From positions 1 to 64,000 of the forward strand of contig RWJK01001659.1 of the NCBI GenBank assembly GCA_004335835.1: 64,000 nt of DNA, written 5' to 3'. This DNA is from Scenedesmus sp. ARA3. Lineage: Eukaryota; Chlorophyta; Chlorophyceae; Sphaeropleales; Scenedesmaceae. Every line of letters starts with the position of its first letter. Position 1 is the stretch's first letter. The notes under the pieces are model-generated. The model was not told the DNA's origin, searched no databases, and saw nothing but the letters and a program-made list of their open reading frames with translations. Shown here in pieces: positions 12,001-24,603 of this stretch. A program made the position numbers and the translations under genes.

Positions 12001-15000
12001 CCTGCCCCCACATGGGGGCAGCAGGACGCCTGCTGCCCTCCGGCGGCGGCGCGGCCGCAGCACGTAGCGTGTCTACACAAACAGCGGCAGCAGGGGAACA
12101 CGCCATGCCCATTTGGGGGTTATTGTGATTGCATGGTGACACATACCCAAAACCTTTCCCTGCGGCAGTGACCGCGACAACAGCGCATCAAAAACACACA
12201 TTACATTACATTACATTACATGCTCCACTCAAAAACACGCAGTTAATATTCTACACCATGCAACCCCGCACCCTGATGCACCCGCAGATTTGCCCAGTGT
12301 ACAGCGGCCGACAGCAGCAGCAGCGCACCTGCATTGCCCAGCAGGTACATGCCGTGCTTGGCGCGCGACAGCAGCACGTTGATGCGGTTGCGCAGCCGCA
12401 GGAAGCCGATGTTGCCGTCTGGCCGGCTGCGCACCAGGCTCAGGATGACCACAGTCGCCTCCTCACCCTGCAGGGGAATGAGGCACGAAAGAAAGAAACA
12501 GCAGGCTTATGCTCAGCCACATTAGCGTGCTGGCTTTGGCATCCAAAACCTCGAGAAGGCTGGGCAGCTGTTGATGCACCAGGCTCAGGATGAACAGGGT
12601 GGCCTCCTCACCCTGCAGGGGCAACATATCACCCAATTACCGGGTAATCAGAATTATAGTAGGCCGCAGGCCCACCCAAAAAGGAGCCAAACAAGGCTGA
12701 TGGGGCTACAGGTAAGCAGGAAACAACAATCTTATGCTGAGCACAGTGTTGTGCCGGGCTAGGATTGTCAGCCCCTGGAGGGCTGGACAGCTGCTGACGC
12801 AGCATCATGCGCAGCTGCTGACAGGTTGTGTCTGCTTGGTGGGTTCCTGCAAGCTCGGCTGGCTGGTGCCTGGTGGCTGCATGACAGCTGCCTAACCAAA
12901 TGCAGCCTCTGATGTGGTGCAAGCTTGCAGTAGCACAGGTCAGTTCTTCTGGCAGCACACCGCATGATGTATGCCGCATGAGCATATCCCCACCAACGTT
13001 TTCCGGCCACCTTGACACTGCCAAGAACAGGTTGTTGTGCCTTTTGTCTCATGATAGACAGCAGATCTGCATCTCTAGAGGACAGGTTTGCTGCAACAAA
13101 CCCTACCTGGAAGTTGTCAATCGTAGCCAGCCGCAGGCAGCTCTGCATGTCAGTGACCGTAGTGCCACCAGCAGCAGCACCGCCACCTGCAGCACCACCA
13201 CTGCCGGTGTCGCCAGTGCTGCCAGCAGCAGCAGCAACATCACCACCACCACTAGCAGCAGCAGCAGCAGCATCGCCGGCTTCTACAGCTGCAACTGCTG
13301 CTGCTGTTGCTTCATCCACCAGCTTAGCCAGCTCCTCTGTGTCCCTGTCACTCAGCAGAACCCGCATGTTGCTGGCTGCCACTGCCTTGGTCAGCCTCCG
13401 CAGCTGGCCCACATATGGCGTGAGGATGACTAAATCACCTTCTTTGGTGTAGCCTTGCTTGATGAGGTAGCTGCAGCAAGGGCAAGCAAGCAGGAGAGAT
13501 AGTGTGCATGCAATCTCCAGCGATGTCATGAGAGCAAGTGAACTTGGCAGCACCGCAATGGGCATAGTCATGTACCCAGATTTCAGGTGTTTGCAGCCGC
13601 TGGTAAGTCCTTCCGCCTGCTGCACCCTACACACCCATGTTTCGCTGGAATTGGCAACACCAAAACAATACACTATTGCTTCACAAAGGTTGAATCTGCA
13701 TACGTTGCGTTTTAAAAACTTACCTGGCCAGCCCAACAGCCAGGTCAACCTCGTGGCAGTTGAACTTTGACCGGCTGTCATCCGCGCCTTGGCCGCCCTC
13801 AGGCACACTGTGATCCAGCATGAACAGCGGCTGCGCCATGCCCCGCACTGCCGGGTAAGCTGCCACACTGGGATGGTCACGCAGGCTGGGGTAGATGGGT
13901 GCACGGATGAGCCTGGGAAGAATCAACAGTGCAGCCATACACACAGATATGTAAGCACACATGCGTAACAGGAGTAGCAGGATGAGGATAGGAACAGCAG
14001 GAGTCTGATGCCGTCCATGCAAGGTGTATATCGCACATAATTGCACATGCAGCAACAGCAAGTGCACAGCATAAACCTGCTGCTGACACGTTTCATCAGC
14101 TTGAACACATGACAAGCCACGCAGCAGCAGTCAACCAGCAACAAGGTGGCAGTCGGCAAGCCCACCTGGAGATGTCGGGCCGCATGCGTCGCTGCTCCTG
14201 CAGCGTGACAACAGGGATGCTGCCGCTGCTCGCCAGCCGCTCAAAGGCGCTCACATCCAGGTTGTACCCACGCCCTGAGGCTGCTTCCAGGGGGTAGTAC
14301 TGCGGCTTGGGGCGCAGCTGCTCATGGTCGCCTGCAGCAGCCACGCGCACAGCTGAGCTGTCAAGCACAAGTTTGGCAGACGAGTCACGCTCAGCCGGCT
14401 GGCCGAAGTAATGGGGAGCAGGTGTAGGATTGGAGGATTGGAGGATTTGCATGTGCATGTTGGCAGGGTGTTGAGTCATATGTTTGTTATAAAATGAAGG
14501 CGGCGCAACAGAGTGTACAGCTGTCTGTGTCACACTGCTGCAGCTGCAGCCCTCACCAATCAGGATGACGTGCTCTGTTGCAGTGCTGAGTGAGGCCAGT
14601 GTGTGTGCCTCCAGCAGCTCCCCAGCTTCCTCAATCAGCAGCACCTGGCAGCAGCAGCAGCAGCAGCAGCAGGGCGCAGCATCTCAGCACCTACACACAA
14701 TTCTTCTGTACATGCAGCAGCATGAAATTGAGCCACAGCAGGCTGCAAGGCTGTACCAGGCCCTGCTGCACAACCGGCACAAGATGCAGCTGCAGCTAGA
14801 ATAACATGGCCTTTATAGCCTTCTCCATGATCCAGCCATATTAACAAGCGTTTCACCTTGGGATGCAGCCCCTCCACGAGGCTTCACCAGGCATTGATGC
14901 ACAGCTCACCCAAGCTGCACCCATAGCTGTCTTTGCATGCTCTTGTGAATCAAGCTTCATTGTCAAACAATTCTGCAGTGTCCCACCTTGGGCTGCAGTG

Positions 15001-18000
15001 CCTCCACCAGGTTCTGCATGCGAGCCACTCCGCTCGTGGTCATACCCACCACACGCGCACACCGCAGCGTCTGCGGCGACACAGATGCACAGACGTCAGC
15101 TAACACGTGGGTACACAAGTACATGCGCTGACTGACATCTTGCAGCCTGCTGTGCCTGCAGCAGCCAGCCAGCAGCCCATCCGTGCTGCACGCAGAAGTG
15201 CAGCCCACAACAGCTTTCACTGAACTAGCAGGCTGTGCCGCATTATGTTGTGTTGATAGTTGAGGTCGGCATACACTGTGCTCTGTTTGTCCTGCCGGTT
15301 TGCAGCGCACCTGCAGGCTGTTGGCGTCATACAGCTGCTGCAGCTGTGTGTTCCGACTGTCCAGTGCAGCGATGTCTCCTTGCAGAGCATCAGCAAAGCC
15401 TCCCACCAGCTGCTCCTTCAGGTGCTGCAGCAGCGTCTGTCGCTCAGCCCTGCATTGGTGGCAGCAGCAGCAGCAAGCGCCGGCAGCAGCAGCAGACATA
15501 GTAGTGCTAGTGGGGCTGCCAATGCACATCACACTGCAGCCCATCCTGCAGTGCTGCATGTGCATCTAGCTTACAGCAGCACCAGGCAGCATATGCAATT
15601 GCGCGCCTGCTGAGGCAAATTGGAGTTTTCTGAGCCGGGGAGCCTGTGAACCAAACAAGCTGGTGCATACACCGCGCCTCACCAGATGACAGTGCAAGAG
15701 AACCAGGCTTGGGCCGCCAAAGAGAGATGCACGTGTAGCAGCACACGTTTCGCCCAAGTTACACTATGTAATACGCACGCACCTGCTCATCATCGCTGCA
15801 TCAGTCTCCTCAAACAAAAGTTCCTCCAGCGGACGCCGGCGCTGGCAGGCAGCTGCCACAGCAGCAGGCACCGCAGCCTCTTCTTCAGCCGCTGCTGCTG
15901 CGGCTGGTGGTGGTGGTGGTGGTGGTGGAGGTGGTGGTGGATGCCACATGAATGGAGGCACCAGCTGCTGCTGCTGCTGCCAGTCATAGCCGAATGCGCC
16001 AGGCATTGGCTGCATCAATGGCTGCCCTGATAGCGCTAACAGCTGCTCGCTGCCGGCAGCTGCAGCCATGTCACCCAGTGCTGCAAAGGCGTTGCTGGTG
16101 GCCACAGGGACGGTGGCAGACGGCGCGTCAGCCGCCCAATAACCTGCAGTCACACCATGTCATACTTGTTTGAGTCAACGACTGCTTGCTGGAAGAGTTC
16201 TTCAAGTATACCTGACATACACCTATCACACAGATCTCTCAGCCTGCTATGCATTCTCTTTTGCTGCAGATACATGCCCTACTTTTGGCATGTACATGCC
16301 CTGTTGAACTGCTTCAACTGACTGCACAAAGCTGCTCTCACTTTGCATGCCGTAGCCGCCTGGCCCCTGCATCATCTGTGCATAATCGTCCCAGCCATCT
16401 AGCCCCATCTCCGCCTGCTGCTCTGCTAGCCTCTGTGCCTCTTCTGCTGCTGCCACCTCCCGCTGAAGCCTCCAGTCCTGCTCAGGATCACTTGCAACCC
16501 AGTGCATCAGCACGTCGCCTGCTGCTGCTGCTGCTGCAGCCCTGCGCTTTCTGCTGCCTGCCACCTGCCAGCCGGTTTCTTGCAGGATGTGTGGCCAGCT
16601 GCGGCGCTGTTCCAGGGAGGGCAGCAGCTGCGGAGCCTCCAGTAGCAGCACGTACCTCACATCCTCAAAATGCAGCCTGATGGTGGTGTCAGGGCCATGC
16701 AATCAGTGTCGACAAACGCAGCAGAAGCCCCAGCGTCAGTGGGTCAATGGAATTCATGCATTCAATAGCATTGTGTGCAGCGCAGCAAGTGTTAGCGTAG
16801 TGCATTGCTGGTTTGTCGGGACATGCTGCGTAGCACGCATGCAGATGACACACAATTACTCAACGTCAAACACAGCTGCCCCAGATGGCAACGTTGCTAT
16901 GGCTTAAATGGTAACATGATGATGACGATGACAGCTGCCCCAGATCAAGCAGTGCTGAAGTCAATGCTAATGCATGCTGATGGTCTCTCACCTGTCTGCC
17001 TTGGCGCGGTTCAGCTGCTGCACCTTGGTCTGTATGCCTTTTTCCGCATCCGTGATGGCAGCACGCAGCACAGCCACTTCACGGCCCCCAGCAGGGCCAG
17101 CCAGCTGCACGGCAGTGGTCATAATAATAACAAGGACAGGAATGCACAGCACAGCATCCAGACTTATTGTCAGGGTGCGATAGTCGAGAGCCTTTAAGAA
17201 CACCTGGTTGAATAAACACGAAGGTGACCTCTAGCGTGCAACCTCACAACGTCACACCTGCAGCCTGTTGCCACCACACTGTGCAGACCACACACTGCCT
17301 GCAGAGAAAGCACACCACCCTCGGCGCAACCAAAAACATGCTGTTTGACGCAACCTGCATGCGCGTCTGTTGTTGGCACCAGCTAGTGACTTGTCCGTAC
17401 AGGCACACAAACCCATTGTCTGCCGCTTACCTCCCGCAGGTTGTGGGGCTGCAGCCGCTCGCTCTTACCAACACAATCTACCTGAGTCGTGTTGGTCTGC
17501 CATGGACGCCTACTTTCAGACATACCCTGCCGCTCACCTCCCTCAGGTTGTAGGGCTGCAGCCGCTCGCTCTTGCTCCGTCCTCCCACGCGGATCATCTC
17601 CCCAGGATTTGCAGCCACGCCAGCATCAAGCAGGCCCTCCATCAAGCTATCTATTGCATGATTTGTGACAGTCACCATCAGGATGGGGCCGATGTCAGGC
17701 TTGCTGGCTGCTGCTGCTGTTGCAGGTGGTGGTGGTGGTCCTGCTGCTGCTGCTGCTGCTGCTGGAAGAGGTGGTGGTGGTGGCTGGTGCCGGAAGTCAG
17801 CTGTGAGCCTGCTGTGTATGTTGCAGGTGTTTGCCAGCAGGGCCTTCACCAGAAGGATGCCCACATACGTCTTGCCTGCAGCCAATTGCCTCAAGGATGA
17901 AATCATGTATGTGAGCAAGCTCAAGGGACCACAGCTGCAAATACATGCATTATAGTGCACGCTGGCAGGCGGCAGGAAGCTCACATAACAATGAAACCAG

Positions 18001-19135
18001 CAGTGAGCTTCTATGTGGTGGTTCTCCTTAATTCAGCAGCAGCAGCAGCAGCAGCGCACCTGTGCCAGGTGGCCCCTGGATCAGTGCCCACTCCTGTGTC
18101 AGGCCAGCAATGAGTGCATCAGCCTGGGCCCCATCCAGGGAGGTGCAGGCCAGCAGCAGCTGCTTCAGGGGAAAGCCGGCCAGCTGTGCCACGGGTATGT
18201 TCGACAGCCTGAACAAGATATGACACGATATGAAATCTCAGAGAAAAATGAGCAGGTTTGATTGAGTGGCAAGCAGGATGGACGGCAGTCGCAGCAGAAA
18301 AGCAGCAACCTGCTTCAACTGTGCTGCTGCGAGCTCACACTGTTACTGAGAACTGTGGGGAGGCAGCGCAGCATGCTGCAACGGCGCACTGCACTAGACA
18401 CCTGCACTTGACACGCGCAATGATGCATTGCACAATAGGATGTAGACAGACGTCACACCTGAGACGCAGCTCCTGCCCGTTGCCGTGGCGTGCTGCCAGG
18501 GCTGTGTCGCATATGCTGCTCAGGTCGAGCCTCGCACCCTCATCCGCCAGGTAAGCCGGCACAGGAATGCTTGTGATGCCATCTGGTAGCACGGCAGGAT
18601 GGACAGCAGAGAAGCACTGGTCAGCCAGGCATCAAGCATGTGCAGGTTGGTGCATGCGGCCTTGCCGACGGAGACGTCTGGTGGTGCTGTCGTAGCACGG
18701 TGCACGGCGCATACTGGACCATGTACTGCACCCAGTGCCACATCATGCACGGAAGCCGTGCAATACAGGCCGATTTGGCCAACGGCCATGATATTTGATG
18801 ACAAGCCACCCGCCTGGACCTGCCAGAGCAGTCGCCTGATAGCACATCATGGCAGCAAAAACAACAGCTGCTTTTAAACTAAACTATACTGATATTAGAA
18901 TATCAATATTCTCTCCAGACTGCAAAAATATTGATGTTCTCTCCAGACTGCATGGCAGCAAAAATCAGATATAGTACTAATATTTCTCCTGATATTCACG
19001 TGTACAAATTCAACATGTCACGGCACTCACCTGGCCCTGCCAGCCCAGGCACCAGGTAGCGCGCCATGGGCAGCACAGTGGTCTGCTGCAGCGCCTTGAG
19101 AATGGGCTCATATGCAAAGAAGCTGTTGCTGGCCT

Positions 19136-19170
<35 letters not shown>

Positions 19171-21266
19171 GTTTTCAGCTGCAGTGCCTTGAGTATGAGC
19201 TTGCACGCCAAGCATGTGTTGCTGGCGTGCAACAGCATACATCGCACATCACAACCGTTTCATCAGAAGCAGGCAAGCCTGCTCCAGCAAGAGCTCCTCT
19301 ATGCATCAGCAAATGTTCCGTACATAACCACAAGGACAGGCCTGGAAGGTTTTGACGTCGAAATCAAGCTGTACTCTGCTCCACACCTGCAGCAGCACCA
19401 CTTCACGGTTGCCAGCAAACTGGCCGTGCCCCAGGCAGGCCTGCAGCAGCAGCTCAGTGTCACGAGATGGCCTGCACAGGCTGCAGCGTGGAAATGGGAA
19501 GGCGGCAAAGTGACATGCAGTACACGCAGTGCAGGCAGCAGTGCAGGCAGTGGTCAGGCCCGCACTGCATCCGCAGGACAGGCATGACAGGCTGCAGCGA
19601 GGTGGCGGAAAGGCGGCATAATGACATTCAGCACAGGCAGTACATGCATAACAGGCAGTACGTATAACAGGCAGTACAGGCAGTACAGGCAGTACATGCA
19701 GTGCAGGCAGTACATGCAGGCAGTGGTCATGGCCAGCATCAAGGAGGGTGGATATAGAGTGGAGTGGCATGTCTGTCAGCCACAGCTCATGTGGCATGCG
19801 TGACAGGTTTCTTTGTGTTCAAAGGCAGCAAACTGCTGGGCTGTGAGCAAACACCTGCAGCTCCAGCAGATGCTCGCAGTAGGTCTTGCACTTCAGGCGT
19901 TGTGAGTTATGCGAAGCACATGAAGCCTTGCAGAGCCTGCTAGTGCCACTGCGGCAGGCTGAAATCTATCAGTACACGTTTGAAGGTGTGTTGCCATCCC
20001 ACCTTATGCCCAAACAGCACCGCACGCCCGCATCGTCGCTGCCGCCGCTGCTGCTGCCATCCACTGGAACACCTGCAAGCTTCCGCGCATCCCTGTCCAC
20101 CACAGTCGCAAAAATGATGTGCGGCTCGACAGCAGCTGTGCCACCAACACCACCCAAATCTCCACCACCAGCACCGCCAGCAGCAGCAGCAGCAGCGCCC
20201 AGCCTCGCCCTGCGTGCTGCGAGCTGTGCTGATGCTGCAGCTGGCTCCTGCCAGAGTGCGATGAGGCTGCCGTTCTCCAGCTGCTTGCTGTGCTTCCAGA
20301 AGTCCAGCTTGTCGCGGGTGGGGCGGCCCTGCAACCCTGCCGGCTCGGCAAAAGATACCTACAAATTCATCAGATCAAAGGCAGCAAGTGATGCAGATGC
20401 TGTGAGATTTTTGGAGTGCAGCGCAGCCGCAGCCATGCGGAGCAGCTTGGTGCAGCCAAGCTGATATGAAAGCCAGCACCTGGAAACTGGGCACTGCGCT
20501 ATCAAAGTGCCACCAACGGCTGCATCTGCACCGCATGGGGCTGCTCAGCACCTGCTGCCATTTGCAGTATGAGATATTCAGCAATGCTTGCAAGCAGTTG
20601 CTGTAATAGGCAGGCTGGTACACATGCCTTTGGTTCTGCAAGCGCATACAAGACTCAGCTGCAGATATATGTTTGAAAAATCAATCAAATAAATGTATGA
20701 AAACCAGATGAGGGCTGTATAGAAACCCCACCTCGAAGAAGATGCCGGTCCTTTGCTGTGCGCACAGCTGCTCGATGCCCACGCGCCTGTACACGTTGAG
20801 GCTGCTGTTGCTGCTGAAGTTGACGCGGCTGCCGCGGCTCTGCGCCTGCAGCACGCACAAAATAGAGGACAAGGCGAGCTTCAGTGGACATCTTGCAGAA
20901 CTCTCGTTCATGTTGGATGATGCAAAGATGCAGGAACAGGTGACAGAACACCATGCGCTAGCTAGCTCCATTTCAGTTGATCTCCCCACCATGCGTGCAT
21001 CCAGGCCTGCAACGCCTCCCGCGTCCTTCGTGGCGCCAATCAGGTCCGCCAGCAGCTCACTATGCGTGGTTCTACCGCTCACATTTATGACATTGACAGT
21101 TCACACCTTGCGTGCATCCAGGCCAGCAATGCCTCCCGCGTCCTTCATGGCACCAACTGAATCAATCAGGTCTGCCAGCAGGTCGTGGTGAGTCAGCCGG
21201 AAGTGCAGGTCCAGGTGGGCATCAGTGGGGGAGATGCCCTCGGCAACAAGTGCACCGCCAGGACTA

Positions 21267-21327
<61 letters not shown>

Positions 21328-21377
21328 NNNNNNNNNNNNNNNNNNNNNNNNNNNNNNNNNNNNNNNNNNNNNNNNNN

Positions 21378-21436
<59 letters not shown>

Positions 21437-24400
21437 TGCGGTGAGTCAGCCGGAAGTGCAGGTCCAAGTGGGCATCAGTGGGGGAGATGCCCTCGGCAAC
21501 AAGTGCACCGCCAGGGCTGCAGCGGCATCACAATCAGCAGCAGTAGCAGCAGCGGCGGTAGGGTTAGTTGAGTGTTGCTGCATGTGCATGCGCATCTGCT
21601 GAAACAAGTGAACTTCTACCACCCATGCTGACCAAGAGGTTTTTAAACATGTCGCAACCAGCGCTAGCATGAGCAGCATTGATATAACGGCTTGCTGTCG
21701 ACACAAGGCAGGCTCGCACACAGCTCTGCTGACAGCTTCGGGCACGCATCAGCTCACATGTTGCGCGGCAGGTATGGGTCGACATCGCACAGCACCTGCT
21801 GCTGCGTGGGTGCGATGCTGATGCGCCTGAAGTCAGCGTGGTCGTTGTCATGGCGAGGGCCGCCCGGCTGCCGCAGCTCGCCTGCAGGGGATGCCGCCAG
21901 CAAGCAAATCGACAATGCATGCAACAAAGTGTGGCAAAGATGGAACAGTGAAGTGAGTGTGCTGTTGAATGCTGGCTCTGATAGCATTGACAGCAAAGTT
22001 GCGAGAAGTGCACGTGGCTGTGTGGCATGTGGCTTGCTTAGTCAACGCTCTTGTCAAAACAGTGACAAGAGGTGAGCAGATCAGCGCTACTGGTGAAGCC
22101 GTAATCATGGGTAGATGTGTACCACCTTCCAGGCAAACCTACCTGGAAGCTGCTCTGGCAGTACTGGCCGAACTCTGCGGGCAGTTGCAGCCGATGCAGC
22201 AGCTGCCGCCTGCCGTGTGCGCTGCTGCAGCGTGGACAGTGCCGCATCGCAGTTCATACGCTGGCCGAGCACCCTGCAGCAGATATGCACATTGACAGCA
22301 GAGACAGGAATGCGGTGCACGATCAAGTCACTGAATAGGAATGCATGTCGCAGGCTGAAGGGGCACATGCTTGCCACGAGTCAATTTGCATGGCGCGTCC
22401 CACAAGATTGTGTCTGCCGCATGCAGCAACACACTCGTGCGTCCGCTTGCCAGCAAAGTATGCAGCACCACGCAGCACAACAGATGCACCCTGCTTCTCA
22501 TATTTGGTTGCAGAGCCTCACCCTTGCAGCTGCTCCAGCTTTAACTGCAGCCTCCTTGAGCGGACGCCTTGAGCTGCAGCACCGCAAGCTGCTGGGAAGC
22601 GCCGCCAGTGATCATCCACCACTACCACCAGCTGCAGCACGCCTGCAGCAGCACACACAGCACGCATGCTTGCATATCACGAACCTCTGGGTCTGTAATT
22701 GCAGCTGCACGACAGTCACGGCAAGAACAGCCTGTCAATTATCACATGTAAGATCTGAATGAGTAACACTAGTGAAGATTCATCTCTTCTCACCCTCCTT
22801 GCGCTGCTGCCAGGCCCCATCCTGCCTAAACCTCCTCAGCACCTCCAGCAGGTACCACACCAACGGCTCCAACACATCAAGCCACCCTTTTGTCTCCCAG
22901 CAGCCCTGCAGCCCTTCTGTCACAGCCCACACTGCGGCAGGCCCGCCCATGGCTGCTGCAGCAGTTGCAGCAGGCCCTGCATTGCTCAGGCTGCTGCTGC
23001 TGCTGCTGCTGTCTCCTAATACAGCATCTGCAGCAGCTTGAGAGCTGGTGTTCTGGCTTGTGCTGCTGGTATCAGGTGTGCTTGGCAAAGCAGCCATCAG
23101 CTGCCGAGCCATGGCTGCGCAGCGGGCGTGGTCGAGGTCTTGGAAGAGAGCTGCGTAGATGGTGCTGGTGTGCTGCTTGCTGGGGCTGTTCTGGATGCGA
23201 GGGTCGCACAGCAGCCGCAGCAGCGGCAGCAGGCAGGCCTGGAATGGCAGCAGGTTGCTGGGCTGCAGCAGCACGCAATTGCAAGGCAGTGGAAATAGAA
23301 GTAGCAGCGGCAGGGGCAGAGACTGCCGTCGGTTGCGTGTGTTGGCTTATACTTGGTTTAGGAAGATCTGGCAGAGATACTGGACCACCATGCGGCTTGA
23401 TCGCTCAACACCCGAAACTATTTGCTGTTTACTCTGTTCTGGAAGGCAGCACGCAACAAGCTCACCCCTGATCTGGAGCATACAGTCTTTCAGGAGAGCG
23501 ACTTGCGCAGCAGTCACGCGAGTGATAAACCCACGCACAGGTTTGCAGACATTGATAACCAGCTCACCTGCAGCAGGTTGACACCAGCAGCAGCAGCGTT
23601 TGGCGAGTCCAACACCAGCTTGCAGTTGGCGCCACTTGCCGTGCTGCACACCAGCTCCCGCAGCAGCTCAAGCCCTGACATGCTTGCTGCTGCTGCCCCA
23701 GTGTATGATGAGCCCCTGCTGCTGCTGCTGCCGAGGGCTTCTAGCACCACTAGGTCTTCTCCAGCTTCCAGTAGGGCCCAGGCCAGCTGGATGAGCCAGC
23801 AGAGGTCACTGGGGCGCCTTGCGTTGCCTGACGTGAGCCTGCAATGCCGCACGTGTGCAAGCAACAAGGAGTGAGGTGGGAGCACGCGTGTCAGCAAGGG
23901 TGCGTTGTGCGGATATGGCATGACCCCTGAGACTGAGGTCTGTGCTTGCATGCTTGCTTGCTCCAGCAATGATTCAACGTGGCCAACATTGTTTTGGGAT
24001 AGAGAACAGGGACACCAGCTGCCAGAATGGCACAGGAGATGGCAGCACGCTGCCCTGCTTAGCAGCATGTAACAGCTGGCAGTATGATCACGTGCCATGA
24101 CATGTGTGATGTATGGTGCTGCTGCTAGCTTCTTCACTGCCGCGTCACCCTGTCAATGTTACATCTCTTGGCTGAGTATGATACCCATTCAGATATGGTG
24201 TCGATGAAACCAAATTGGACTTGCACACGCCATACTATGTGTCAACTGCCACTGCAGCCAGCAACTCTCAAGCTGCGCACCTTTTCAAGCACATGTAGAA
24301 CTGGCTCCTGGTGTTGGAGTTGGACTGCTGCCCAGGCCTCTGCCCTTGCATGGTCCCACTCCCATTCTTGACCACACCAGATCTTGTGTAGTCACCTGCA

Positions 24401-24572
24401 CCGCTGTTGCTGCGGTAGCTGCTGTTGCTGTTGCTGCGCCAGCTGGAGCTCGCTGAACTGCCCCTACCTCCACGCCCTGCCCTGCCCCTGCCACCTGATT
24501 CATGCCTGCCTCCCTGTTGCCACCTGCCAGTGCCTCTCCCATACCTGTTGTGATGTGTGCTGCTGCTGCCAG

Positions 24573-24603
<31 letters not shown>

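Noticed and set aside
12768..13904. Minus-strand 378-codon frame read as one exon
   Set aside because: It contains the real exon 13470-13107 but runs through introns on both sides. Helicase motifs and splice phases support the shorter exon.
21264..21467. Open frames through the CAG tract
   Set aside because: They consist of repeat units and N bases and code for nothing but homopolymers. The tract is intronic.
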